64,000 bases of DNA from Byssothecium circinans. Taxonomy: Eukaryota > Ascomycota > Dothideomycetes > Pleosporales > Massarinaceae. The DNA is taken from positions 426,562-490,561 of the forward strand of contig ML976980.1 in the NCBI GenBank assembly GCA_010015675.1, read 5' to 3'. Shown piece by piece: positions 34,103 through 45,100 of the stretch; the stretch's first letter is position 1, and the number at the start of each line of letters is the position of its first letter. The translations under genes were made by a program, and so were the position numbers. The notes under the pieces are model-generated. The model saw only the letters and a program-made list of their open reading frames with translations, searched no databases and was not told the origin of the DNA.

Positions 34103-34770
34103 GGTGGTTCCGGGTCTGCTTTTTGTTATATATGCATTTTTGGTCGTTGGGACACAAGATGTAAGAGTACATATGGTTTAAAGATAAATTATCAACAGGG
34201 GGGCTGTATTGAAAATTCAATTCCGGCCTGCTGTGAGTTTGGTGTTGTTCCTTTGCTGAAGAGCCGTTGCTATGCCGTCTCAGACTTTCGTTTGAACACA
34301 CTGACCGAGTTTGTTGCCCCGCCCAGTCAGTACGCAGTGCTGCCCTCCTACCACCGTCTACCAACACGCATACACTCTTCCCTATCTCATTACAGCGTCT
34401 GCTTTCTCACACACACACACGTCTAAAGCCCCACTGGTCCAGTGCTATATCCCCCCAACAATCCAATCCGTCTAGACAAGCACGCTGCACTCAATCCCGA
34501 CCCCGACCCTACAGCCGTCAGAAATACTCTATTTCCGACGCGACTACATCGCTGCCGCACATCTACATCCCGCAGCACTACCGCCTCCCACCGCACGTCC
34601 TTACACCCGCTAGCACAACGCTATTCCCTCACTTACTACCGACTGCGACATCGACCCCGACCCGTCTTCTACGCAACCCTCACCCTCTACCCTTGGCCCC
34701 CAAACCCTACACCCTGACAGATTACACATCTACCCCCACCAGCACCAGAACCAGCACCAGCACCGCAACA
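34103..34770. other. intergenic region, ZIP to membrane protein
   Basis: 668 bp. The stretch from about 34,267 to 34,770 is open in the frame of the next gene but has no ATG, and is very rich in C and A (Ser/Thr/Pro codons). It is more likely a long leader than coding. Confidence 0.5.
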
Positions 34771-35202
34771 ATGACCCACCACAACCACCACCCTCACATG
34801 AAACCCAACACCACAATCGTCGTCGTGATCATCTTCATGGTGCTCTTGGCCATCGGCTTCGGATACTGGCTCTCGCGATGCTGTGCGCGCGCTGTTACTA
34901 TGGAGATTTACGAGCGGAATCTTAAGGGGGATGTTGAGGCGCAGCGGCAGGGTGCGGGTGCGGGTGCGGGTGTAGGAGGGCCGTCGGCAGGGAATGGTGG
35001 AAACGGTGGAAATGGGAATGGGAATGGCAATGGCAATGGAGGAGGGAACGGGGGTGGAGGTGGAGGGGGAAATGGGAGTGGAGGAGGAGGAGCGAACGGT
35101 GGCAATGGCAATGAAGGAGGCAACGGGGGTGGGAATGGTGGTTGGAACGGTGGTGGGACCGGTGGAAATGGAGGCGGTAACGATGGTGGACAGAGGTGGT
35201 GA
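34771..35202 (+). CDS. single-pass membrane protein with Gly/Asn-rich tail
   Basis: A 143-residue intronless frame of no family I recognise. The N-terminus is His-rich (MTHHNHHPHMKPN), then one hydrophobic helix (about residues 14-34, TTIVVVIIFMVLLAIGFGYW), a short basic/Cys segment (LSRCCARAVTMEIYERNLK), and a tail of about 80 residues made almost only of Gly and Asn, ending GGQRW. It is probably a type I or signal-anchor membrane protein with a flexible tail; the side cannot be told. The tail is coded by a GGN/AAT repeat that is liable to slippage. The next gene on the same strand has the same plan (short N-terminus, one helix, low-complexity tail). ATG 34771 is chosen because the open frame upstream contains no ATG. 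Confidence 0.6.
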   Translation: MTHHNHHPHMKPNTTIVVVIIFMVLLAIGFGYWLSRCCARAVTMEIYERNLKGDVEAQRQGAGAGAGVGGPSAGNGGNGGNGNGNGNGNGGGNGGGGGGGNGSGGGGANGGNGNEGGNGGGNGGWNGGGTGGNGGGNDGGQRW

Positions 35203-36025
35203 ATCAAAGAAAAGAGCGCGCGAGCGAGCGAAAGAGTGTCCAAAGATATGAGGAGTGTGGAACATGCAACGAGCGACTGCAGAGACCCTATGGGCATCTG
35301 TATGGTTTAACGATGTGTATGAAGGTGTGCCGATCGAGACACACATGCATTGGTGTGACGCGGTGTGGAATCGACTTCGTTTGCTTGCGCGAGAGGGACG
35401 CACGTAATTGTTGGTGCTGGCGTGGGCGGAGTTTGTTTGAGTGAACTGAACTGTACTGTACCTTGAGGTAGCGCATAGTTTGGCGGTGGATATGTTTGCT
35501 TCAAAGCGCCTAAGTTGCTATCTATGGCTAGTAGATATGAATGGGTATGGAGAGTTTGCGACGAAAATCGCTGCTCGGGAAATAAGTAGGGGAAGAATTC
35601 GATAAGGAGAGTGAATTTGGAAGGGTTGTATTTGAGTGACTATGAGAGAATATATAGGGACTTGAGATGTGTAAAAAGGGTCACTCACTAACTGTACCTT
35701 ATCCACCGCATAGTCAGCTGCGCATGGGTTGTTGCACACATAAGCAGTCCAACGTTGTACAACGACGAGTTTGCTCTCCCGCGATCTATACCCAAGTCAC
35801 GATGAATAACTACTAATCGCGTAATCAGAACAAGATATCGGAGCCGGCCGTCCCAACGCGTGTTTGTTTGCTTCGTATTGGGTACTCGAACAAACATTCT
35901 CACCCGTGACATGCCAATGGACGCATGATGATAGAAATACGCATCGTACCGATTCCCAATACCCCCCAGCCTCGCCTTCAAATTTGTCTTTTTATTCTCT
36001 TCGTCTCCTAGTTCATCGTTCCCAA
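35203..36025. other. intergenic region between two membrane-protein genes
   Basis: 823 bp with no gene. It includes the 3' UTR of the Gly/Asn-rich protein and the promoter of the next. A GTACTG-rich stretch occurs near 35,440-35,465. Confidence 0.45.
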
Positions 36026-38140
36026 ATGGCCAACACACACCTCACCATCGCCATCATCTTTGGAACCCTGTTCGGCGTCGTAATGACCGTCTTAGCCGTC
36101 CACTTTCTTCACAGGTGGATATACAAGCGCTGCGTCGCGCTATTTCACTGGTTGTTAGTCTTGATTCATATACACACCGCCCCTGCAGACTACGGCAATG
36201 AAAACGGATGTCGAGATTATCATTCTAGAAGACGGTCTAGATCGATGAGGGCGCAGGAGAGGAATGTGAACAGGATAAGCCGCGAGGAGGTTCGGGAAAG
36301 AGAGCGTGAGGTAGATGAACGGGAGAGAAATCTGGACGAGGAGGAACGAGAGAGAGACCACAGTCGAGAAATTGAGAGAGTCGAGCGTGAAAGATCTATT
36401 GATAGGGATAGGGGCCGCTTGAGATCGGGCCAGAACAGACATCAGGTCAGAGAACGAGGTGGTAGCAAAAGGAGTTCGGAAAGAGCGCGCGGACGAGAAA
36501 AATATGAGGATGGTGAAAGATACCGGGACAGAGAACGCTCGGGGTCGCCAATTCTAGAACACCAAGCGGCGCGAAGGGGCAGTCTAAGAGAGCGGATACG
36601 GCACGGAGACGATCGGGACGATAGTGTAGAGATGTCACCAGCTCCACGACAGCATCCACGAAATTCTCGAAATGGGTATCCTGCGCAACAAAGACGTGGA
36701 AGGAGTAATGTACAGCGACCGATCCCCGAGGAGATGCCTGGGAGTTCCCAGAACTCACTGAGATCAACTCCGGTCATGGCACAAAGGAAACCTCCTTTAG
36801 CGCTACCAGTGCAGAGAGCAGAAGTACCCCCGCCGACGCCTCACATCAATTTTGCTCCGCCCTACACACAGCCATACGCACAGGGTAATGGGCATCAATA
36901 CCCGCCTGAGGTGGTGATGCAACCGCCACCCGCGTTTGAGCAGTACGAAGAGGTCGAAGAGATGCCACCAGCCCCTCAATATAGAGGACCTACGAGAATC
37001 GATTTCATCCATATTTGCGACGAGTATCCGCCCATTGTCCTAGAAGCCCTTGAGCGAGAACGTCAAGCTCAGTCCGACTCTTCTTCGGAAAGTGACACTT
37101 CCATAGGCGGTACAGCTCTAGTTGACCAAAATCCGCGACAGAACATCCCTGGCCTAGTCTTCCAGTACCCCAACGAGCTGTATCTTGCGGATAGAGTATA
37201 TAACCAGGCGCCAACGTCACATCCGCGGCAATTGGGGCGTGGAGGTGGAATGGATCTGACCAGGTATGCACCTCACATGAGAGCGAATGCAAGACGCAGA
37301 AATGCGCGGAGGCACCAGGCACCGAGTAATGCTCCTCCATGACCCATTGTGCACATGTGAGAGTTTCGTTTTTCAGTCATTGCTGACCAATCTGTTGTAG
37401 GTTTTGAGGTACCAAGACCGCCAATGGGAAGCTGGAGTGGTGAGCGACTTGCTCCTCATCGCTGGCTAGCACCGGGGCCACGATCTGCGCCTGCGCCTCG
37501 ATCTGAGGAGCGGCAGCGACCACTTCGCTCTGAAGAGAGATTTGCGAGATGCGGAGTAGTGAGTCGACCTGAGATAGTAGAAGTAGGGAGTGGTACACGA
37601 AGTAGAGAGGGTCTGAGAACCCCGCCAAAGAGTGAAGAGATGCCACAACAGCCTCTCCCAACTCCACCCAGTTCGCCAATCCACGTGGCCAACGTCCCAC
37701 AGGCCGATTGGATACCTCCATTACGACGGTCCCCACGGCCTTACGGTTCCTCAAACGGGGCGGCAAGTCCGGCTCGATCGCCAGAGGTAGGGGAGCCTTT
37801 GACGCAGACACTGAGCGTTGAGCAGGTGGAAGACTCTGAACCCGAACCGGCGAGCCAACCGATACTCTTAGGCATGTCTCCTGTGGCGGTTGAAGAGCCT
37901 GATGATGTAGCTCAAGCTTCAGACCTTCCCATTCCTATGCTCATGCCAGAGCCAGTCCTAGAGGAAGTTCCAGTACCAGCTCCAATATCACAAGCGAACG
38001 AGCCGCAACCTGGTGCCCCAGTGCCGATAATAGTACCGTCGTTCATCGAACCGCAAGAGCCGGCACGGAGTTCAACGCCGATGCCATCATTGAGCTCGCG
38101 AAAAAGAGCACACCGTATCTCCGTCGACTTTTATCTGTAG
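36026..38140 (+). CDS. single-pass membrane protein with Arg/Glu-rich and Pro-rich tail
   Basis: Two exons, 36026-37325 and 37401-38140, give 679 residues. The intron (75 nt, GTAATG donor, TTGTAG acceptor) removes a stop codon at 37340-37342. Without splicing there would be two separate frames, so this joint matters. No family is recognised. Residues 7-27 form one membrane helix (IAIIFGTLFGVVMTVLAVHF), followed by KRCVALFHW. The next part is a long charged stretch of Arg/Glu repeats (RERE, ERDH, RDRE), likely helical or coiled coil, and then a Pro-rich, disordered half. A short conserved-looking piece, IDFIHICDEYPPIVLEALERE, lies near DNA 37,000-37,060. The role is unknown; a membrane-anchored scaffold is inference. 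Confidence 0.65.
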
Positions 38141-38823
38141 CCTCAATGAGGAAGACCAGGTGCCACGGCAAAGTCGAGCTGGCAGTGGGAGCATGTCCGG
38201 CCATGACGGCAAAGGTTCTGGATATATAACTGATATGGTAGAGCGAGGGAGGGATAGCGGTGCGGCGCAAACTTTCACGCGCGGAGAGTCTGATATCGTT
38301 TCGACGTTGGAGTGGCATACGGAGGACAACACCTAACACTGGATTCCTGTAATTTAGACAAGAAGGCAAAAGATTCTCTAGTCCTATATAGGCATTTTTC
38401 ATCAGTAATACAAGCCGGGAGCAGATCGGCTATTGCGCTCGCTGCTTCAAGGTTGCTATACAGTAACAGTTGTTACAGGTCTGAATTTCGGTGCCCGCCC
38501 TTACTGCGACGGTCTAAAGTGCCTTCTTCACATGGAGTATGATGTGAAAATGGGTACTTGACGCAAGGTATATTGGTCGAGGATGATGGTTTGTGTGTGA
38601 AGACCTCGGGATGAATTGATGCACATGCTCCCGCCGATCTCCAGCAAGGCTGGGGAGAAGCTTGGACCACCAGACGTGACGTTGATGGCACCTGCAGAAC
38701 AGCGCCTTGAGCTCTCCACCAACGGCGAGGACGGCACAACACCACATCGAGCTACACATACATTCTCTCCACTCGTAGCCGCACTCTTCTCTCTTCTTCC
38801 ATTTCTCTGCGAGTTTCAGCGCC
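38141..38823. other. intergenic region before Snx41
   Basis: 683 bp of 3' UTR and promoter, with no gene seen. Confidence 0.4.
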
Positions 38824-41011
38824 ATGTGGGACGACGAGGACAACAACCCATACGGCTCTTTCGCCCGCCAGGATTCCAATTCGGACCATGTGCCTGGCCT
38901 CTCGTCGCCTGGCTCATGTAAGCCTCTAATGAAAATATCAGCATGTTGAGAACCCTCTAACATTCCTCACCCATCAGTATCCTACCGCCCTGGCACACCA
39001 CCGTCTGAACCCGACTCCCCCGCACTTGATTCGTCCGAATACAATCCCCAGCAGCACATGAGCGATGTCGACTACAACGAGGAATATAGGAGCACTGAAC
39101 GCGCAACTCCTAAGAAAGGCCCTTATGAGAGTAGGGTCGAGGAATGGCTGTATGAGCAGCCCGGTTCTTCCATCCTCATCACATATGCGGGGAAGAATTT
39201 GGAAGGAGGTGGGGGCTACATAGCCTACACTATCAATAGCGGTGTATGAACCATATTGGGAATGCATGAGGAGCAAAGCTGAGCTGTATACAGGGCATTG
39301 AAGTACGGCGCAGATACTCCGAGTTTGCCTCGTTACGCGCGACACTGGTCAATCTACACCCCACGCTCATCATACCTCCAATACCCGAGAAGCATACCAT
39401 GGCAGACTACGCTGCGAAGCCGACCAAGGCGAAAGAGGACGCGGGAATCATTGAGCTGCGAAAGCGCATGCTGGCCGTCTTCCTGAACCGGTGTCGGAAG
39501 ATGAGGGATGTATTGGACGACGGCGTGTTCTGGAGGTTTCTCGATCCTCACACGGGATGGGTAAGACTTTCGGTGTCGTTAATCAGGTAGAATGCTAACT
39601 AATTCGTGTCCAGCATGAGCTACTCCACTCTCCGCCAGTCTCCAACCTACCGAAGCAAGTCCTCAAGGCACCCCCGCTCGATGCCGCAAACCCCACGCAA
39701 GCCCACAGCTACCTACCCGTCCCATCAGCTTCCGCGAAACTCAAAACCCATAGCGCGACATCATCTTCAGGGACCCCGACATCTCCACCCGACTTCGCAG
39801 CTCAGCCTTCCACAGCCGCGCATACAACGCCTGGCCCGCAAGTTTTTGGCCGGTTCCCCCCCGAAACCAAGAATCTATCCGAGGAAGATCTCGATCCATA
39901 CTTTGTAAACTTTGAATCTTCATCGAAAGAGCTGGAGGGTCTGCTACAGGGGAGCATGGAGAAGATGAACAGGCGCACGCTTTCGCATTTGGTGGCCTTG
40001 GGAGACGACCTGGCTGAACTAGGAGCCCGTTTCAACGCCTTCTCACTGTCCGAACAATCACAATCACTTGCCGCTGCTATCGAAAAAACAGGCCAGGCCG
40101 TCGATTCAACCTACATTGCGACCGCGGAGCTATCCTCATCGCTCAGCGCCAGCTTCGCCGAGCCAATGCGGGAGAGCGCACAGTTCGCAGGCGTCGTGCG
40201 CAGCGTTCTTCGATACCGGGTGCTTAAACGAATACAAGAAGAAATGACCAAAGACGAGCTAGAGAAGAAGAGAGCGCTTCTAGAGTCTCTCGAGCGCAGC
40301 GAAGCCGAAGCACAGCGTCTCGAACAACACCTCAGCGGCACCGGTCTACATGCACCCGCACGCGCGCGATCAATATCGAATAGCTCACAGCGCACTGGCG
40401 GACAAGACAGACGACCAGAGGAAGACACCGCATCCATCGATTCCGATTTTCCTCCCACCCACGGCGATCGCGAACAGCATCCGTCCGCCTCACAAGGAAC
40501 GCCTGATACAGCATCGACGTCGCCCACGAGCCCGCATAAGAAGAGCGCGAGTGGAAACTTTGTCACGGCTAAGCTTTTTGGGCCGATAACGCATGCGTTC
40601 AGGGGGATGGCGGATGTGGATCCCGAGAGGACGAGGAGGGATCAGATGGGCAAGACGAGGGAGAGTTTACAGCAGGTACTTGATCCGGATATCTCGATTC
40701 CAGAAACGATCACTAATAAACGTACAGCTCGAGCAAGCCCTCGAGGTCGCAGAGAAGGATACCAAAGATGCAAGTGCAGGTGTCCTCAAAGATCTCCGCC
40801 GCTTCCAGGAAGAAAAGGAGAACGACCTGCGGCGGTACATGGTATGCATCTCCCCCAACCTCAATCCCTAAACAAGTTTAGTCCTAGCTAACGGTCTGTG
40901 CAGATGGAATTCGCACAATGCCACATCGACTGGGCGCGGCGAAGTCAGGCCGCGTGGGAAGAAGCGAAGGTAGAAGTCGGAGGCATCCATGCTGATATTA
41001 TCGATCAGTAG
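38824..41011 (+). CDS. snx41: sorting nexin Snx41 (PX-BAR, Snx4 family)
   Basis: Six exons: 38824-38917, 38978-39243, 39294-39560, 39614-40675, 40728-40841 and 40904-41011, giving 636 residues. Snx41 pairs with Snx4 on endosomes for recycling and selective autophagy, and in some fungi its job is shared with Atg20. The start MWDDEDNNPYGSF is typical of fungal Snx41. The PX domain spans about 98-205 with EVRRRYSEFASLRATL (the phosphoinositide-binding Arg/Tyr-Ser-Glu-Phe motif) and IIPPIPEK. The BAR region follows with the helices ELEGLLQGSMEKMNRRTLSH and EEMTKDELEKKRALLESLER, and the last helix ends in the final exon, MEFAQCHIDWARRSQAAW. The exon 2/3 joint has the donor GTATGA at 39244; a slightly different joint would change one or two residues. 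Atg20 is the closest alternative name. Confidence 0.83.
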
Positions 41012-41090
41012 TAGTAGTCGTAGGAGTAGTAGAAGTAGTAGCAGCGTTGAGCTTCCGGGCTGGGGCTGCTGGCTGCTAGGGAGGCAGTTG

Positions 41091-41110
41091 TCTTGTCTTG
41101 TCTTGTCTTG
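41091..41110. repeat. TCTTG repeat, 4 units
   Basis: Four exact TCTTG units in the 3' flank of Snx41. Confidence 0.9.
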
Positions 41111-41336
41111 TGTGTAACGAATATGGGGCTTCTCTAGATGATGCTCAAGACATGTTTGTGGAATGAGATGAGAGTGAGAGCGGCCTAAGTGGCGCTGTTG
41201 ATTGATTGAATAGTCTTGCTTGTTGGGGTGATGGATGATGGATGATCCGATTACGGGGTTTTTCCGGACGGGTGGTGGGGTGGAGGGAGAGGGGGCGCGG
41301 TTGGGCTTTTGTACTAGATAGAGGGGAAACGGAAGC

Positions 41337-41360
41337 GAAAGTGAAAGTGAAAGTGAAAGT
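41337..41360. repeat. GAAAGT repeat, 4 units
   Basis: Four exact 6-bp units. Confidence 0.9.
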
Positions 41361-41510
41361 AATACTAGTATTTATGTCTAGGTATGTATTGATTCTGAAG
41401 ACTTGATGGATATATATCTATACATATATATACACAGAGATGCAGACGCGGATGCAGAGATGTAGTACTAGAGCAGAATGTCTTTATATTTGTACTTTCT
41501 CGATTTATCT

Positions 41511-41530
41511 CATCTCATCTCATCTCATTC
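41511..41530. repeat. CATCT repeat, about 4 units
   Basis: Pentanucleotide run, followed at once by CACT units to about 41,545. Confidence 0.8.
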
Positions 41531-42099
41531 ACTCACTCACTCACTAGCTAGTTCACTCGCCGGCTTTCCCACCGCTAACTTAACCAACGTACCATTTACA
41601 CCTACACCTACACCTACACATCCCCATCCCATGCACATGCGCGCTTCTCTCCACACAACCGCACGATTAAAGAACCAAGCAAGCCCAGAAAGAGGGGGAA
41701 AAAAACAAAAAAAAACTCTAATGCAGTGCAGTGCCGTGCCTCCTGCCACCCAAATCCAAATCCAAATCCAAAGAAAGAAGAGAAGAGAAGAGAAGAGGCC
41801 GTCGTTCCATCCCATCCCATCCCATCCATCTGGGGGGGTTCGAAGTGCGCCATCCACCTCCACCACCACCACCACCACCACCGCCAGCGCCATAAAAGTA
41901 GGGGTGGGCGAGGGGGGGAAACGCCAATCGCTATGCTCGTGACATGAAGAAAACCGGAAGATGGAAAAAAGAAGTCTTGTCATGAAACATCGACAATATC
42001 GAGAAATGAAAAAAAGAAGAAGAAGAAGGAAGGAAGGGGTACACGAATCGAATCGAATCGAATCAAAGCACCCCCATCTCCGCCCCGTCCCCGTCCCCG

Positions 42100-43801
42100 T
42101 CACCGCGGCGGTCTCGGCGGAAGAATCTGTCCCCACCTCTCCTCCCCCCGCCCCGGCTTCTCGTTAATAAACAGCAACTGCCTGGTCCCACAAAAGCCCC
42201 CCGGGCCCGCGACTCTCCTCACCTGCGTCCAATGGCCCCTGAAGTCCTCCTCGGTAGCATTAGGCGAGAAGCCCTTGACAGGATGGTCGTACTCCCAGAC
42301 ATTGTCTTCGACTTCTTGACCGGGCTCTTCGGTGCGGCGTTCGTTGAAGCTCGGGAAGCCGACGAAGTGGTTGAGGATGTCGTGGATGAGCGAGTACAAG
42401 CGTTCGGGTCTCCGGACGAGATTGAGCCAGGAGAGCGTCTTGGGGTCGTAGGCTACGCGGATGTAGGGGTTCATGTAGATTTCTGTTTCGGAGGTGGAGG
42501 GGAGGCCGAGCGCGTTGCGGCGGCGCTGGTGGAGGTCTGCGTTGATTAGGCAGCATTCTGAGGAGTCCCAGAAGGCGTCGTCGTCATAGCGGAAGCGGAG
42601 GGGGGGCATGGCGGAACTGGGAAGGGGTGGTAGGACGCCGTTGCGCCCGGAGGAATTGTTGGTGGAGGTGGAGGGGGTTTGGTTCTGGAACCATTTTGCT
42701 TCAAAGGCTGTCATGCCGCCCCAGCAGCTCTTTACTCGGACAGCGTCTGTTTGGGAGAGCACGTCCTTCCTGCTCATTGCGGCGCCGGCGCTTGTGAACC
42801 ACGGGAAGAAAGGTATGCCTGGATTGTAGCCCTCCACATCGCGCAGGGCGAAGCGGTCGTAGAATTTGAACGCGTTGATGAAGTCTACGGCACATGCTGC
42901 GCCGTAGTTTGCGCGGCCGTTCGCGTCGATGTTGGTGGAGAGGAGGAGCTGGGCAGCGTCGATTGGGTCGAAATTGACGTCGTTGATATAGAGAATACGG
43001 TCGAACTGTACGTCTGTACGCGCCAAGGGTGCCAATGCCCGGTTGCGCACTTCGGAAAGGAAGGCGATCCTTTTGATCCTGATTTCGCCGTTGGGGAGGG
43101 TGACGCGGGGCAGCGTTTTGAGGTCGAGGTCTTCTGAGAAGATGGTCGAGTTGCCTGTTCGGTCAGTATGTTGGGAAGGATTATGGCGGGAATGGCTCAC
43201 AAGTGACGTTCTTCTCGAAGCGGGCCAGGGACTCTTTGGTGAGACGGTCCGCGTCGTTCTCATACAGACTCAGATAGACATTCTGGGGCCCGAGAAGATG
43301 TACCAGCTCTAATACGGAGCGTCCCCACGCGCCAGATGTTAATTTCCCTTCCTCCTCGTATATCGAAGCCGCTATGAAGATCTTCTCGTTGTTGATGTTC
43401 GCGCGGCCAGGGAAGTTGGTGCGTATTGCTCGCTGTCGCAGCTCGTTGTAGTGGGCGGGTCGGTGGGTGTACGACGGGAAGAGGGTGCCGGCGATGAGGA
43501 CGAGGAAGAGGCAGAGGTAGGGGAACGAGAAGACGGTCCAGTAGATGGCTCGCAGTACTGAGCGCTTTCGGCGCCGGGGGGTCACATAGTGGGCGTAGAC
43601 GGAGCGGCTCGTGAGCTTGTCGAGGCCGGGGAGTGTAATGTAGAGGCGGTTAAGCCAGGAGGAGCGCGGAGACTGTCGCTGCAGCTCGGCGAAGCTGTCG
43701 AGGTCCTCGTCGGTGGGCAACCGCTCGTAATCGTGGGACGGTCGGCGCATTCTCGTCGTCGCTTGGCGGTTGCTGGCAGGGGCCGGTTTGAAATGCGGCA
43801 T
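42100..43801 (-). CDS. CAP59/CMT1-family mannosyltransferase
   Basis: Exons 43801-43201 and 43154-42100 give 551 residues. The family includes Cryptococcus Cap59 and the alpha-1,3-mannosyltransferase Cmt1, which act on glycans in the Golgi. A cytoplasmic, Arg-rich N-terminus is followed by one membrane helix (about 84-107), as in type II Golgi enzymes. The catalytic region begins with NEKIFIAASIYEEEG, continues with VYLSLYENDADRLTKE, and has DRILYINDVNFDP, a candidate metal/nucleotide-sugar site. FFPWFTSAGAA, VKSCWGGMTAFEA and SSECCLINADL follow in family order. The joint reads NVTCNSTIF across the single intron. In non-encapsulated ascomycetes the substrate is not settled. It lies divergently from the next + strand gene, 1.3 kb away. 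Confidence 0.85.
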
Positions 43802-45100
43802 CTGGGTGGGAGAGCACAGCCATGCGTGCGTGGGTGCGGGTAAGCGGTGTCTTTATCGTTCACGTCTGCTCTGTTCTCCGTTTTCCGTGGGGTTTCGTCT
43901 CACTTGTAAGTTGTCAGGTACACGGATGCACAGCCGCTTTGGGATTTGTGTGTGTTCATAACACGCCACGTGCATGCCACTACCACTCCTTAATCTGCAT
44001 CTGGTCCAAGTTGCGAAGACACCTTCATATCTTTTCAACTCCGCTTCTAGACAGTCCTTCCGCATGTCCGAGCACTTTATTGGTCGTTGAGGTGGATTTC
44101 CCGTCTTAACAGTCACAGTCACGAGATGCGCGTCTGGCGTGCGGCCACGCGAAAGCCTCGTAAGAATCACCTTGTACGGACGTCGGGCGGTTGCAGGTAA
44201 ATGGATGCACCATGTACGCGCGTTTCAGTACTTCGCCCGTCTTTCCGCACCATGGCGATGGTCATGCTCGCCAAGGGAAGTATCGAGGTACAGTCGTGTA
44301 TCGAAAGTTCGCAGTCGTCCCGGATTTCCATTATCTCTGAATCCCGGCTTGGTTATGGAGCTTCATGCTGTAAATCGAGTCATAAGAGAAGGCCACGGAG
44401 GACGATTCAAAGAGTTGGATTTGGATTCAATGGAAGCGCGGGCATACCATGGTTTGCGGACGGCAAATGAACGTTGAGTGGTTCTTCTTGTTCATGTTTC
44501 CTTATTGATGTGTTTTTATTTCAAATTTGCGCCTCACGTCTGTAATGAATGTCGTCGTGCCCTGGTGGTATGGCACTGGGAGCCTTGTTCTCCTACTGAA
44601 TACTTTCTACGCAGGACAAAGGCTATCTAGCCGTGAAATTGGACTGCTGCGATGCCTGTGTTGCCTCTAGAATCTACCTTTTCCCTTACTTTCTTTGCCG
44701 GTTCCCTCACTTCTCGTCGACTTTTTGTCTCGTGTCCTGAATTACCACCACCCAATCGTCCACGTACCAAGGAAGACAGGCCCTATCAAATGCTTCTGGG
44801 AGTCTCTCTTCAAGGGCTTAAGCAGTTGAATATCACCGGACGTCGTGGGACGTGCCTTCCTCTCTCACTGTTGCGCTTGCGCTTGCCCTGAACAGCTGGC
44901 CCCACAGCAACGACAATCGCCCACAGCAACAGCAACAACAAAACCTGCCCCATCGCTCTCCTTCGCTTAGTTACTCTCCCAACTGCCTCACAACACTGCA
45001 GAACCGCTCATCAAATCCGCCTCATCTCCATCCCCTCAGGTACCTACTCCAGTCGCCTCAAAGTTCTCTCGAGCCTTCCCTGACCACCTAGCCACACCCA
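43802..45100. promoter_or_regulatory. divergent promoter, CAP59-type and RRM-like genes
   Basis: 1.3 kb between divergent starts. No gene is seen; short open frames near 44,139-44,477 have no recognisable product. A long pyrimidine-rich stretch (about 44,900-45,100) directly precedes the + strand start. Confidence 0.45.

Larger units (their letters stand above)
41012..42099. other. microsatellite-rich interval between convergent 3' ends
   Basis: 1.1 kb between Snx41 and the CAP59-type gene. It contains many short tandem runs (TCTTG, GAAAGT, CATCT, CACT, ACACCT, AAATCC, GAGAA, CATCC and CAC units). No gene. The open frames here are artefacts of these repeats. Confidence 0.7.

Noticed and set aside
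34908..35297. Pro-rich - strand frame opposite the Gly/Asn-rich tail
   Set aside because: It only mirrors the GGN repeat on the other strand (CCN = Pro).
41478..42136. Open frames on both strands between Snx41 and the CAP59-type gene
   Set aside because: They consist of microsatellite translations and have no stable protein features.
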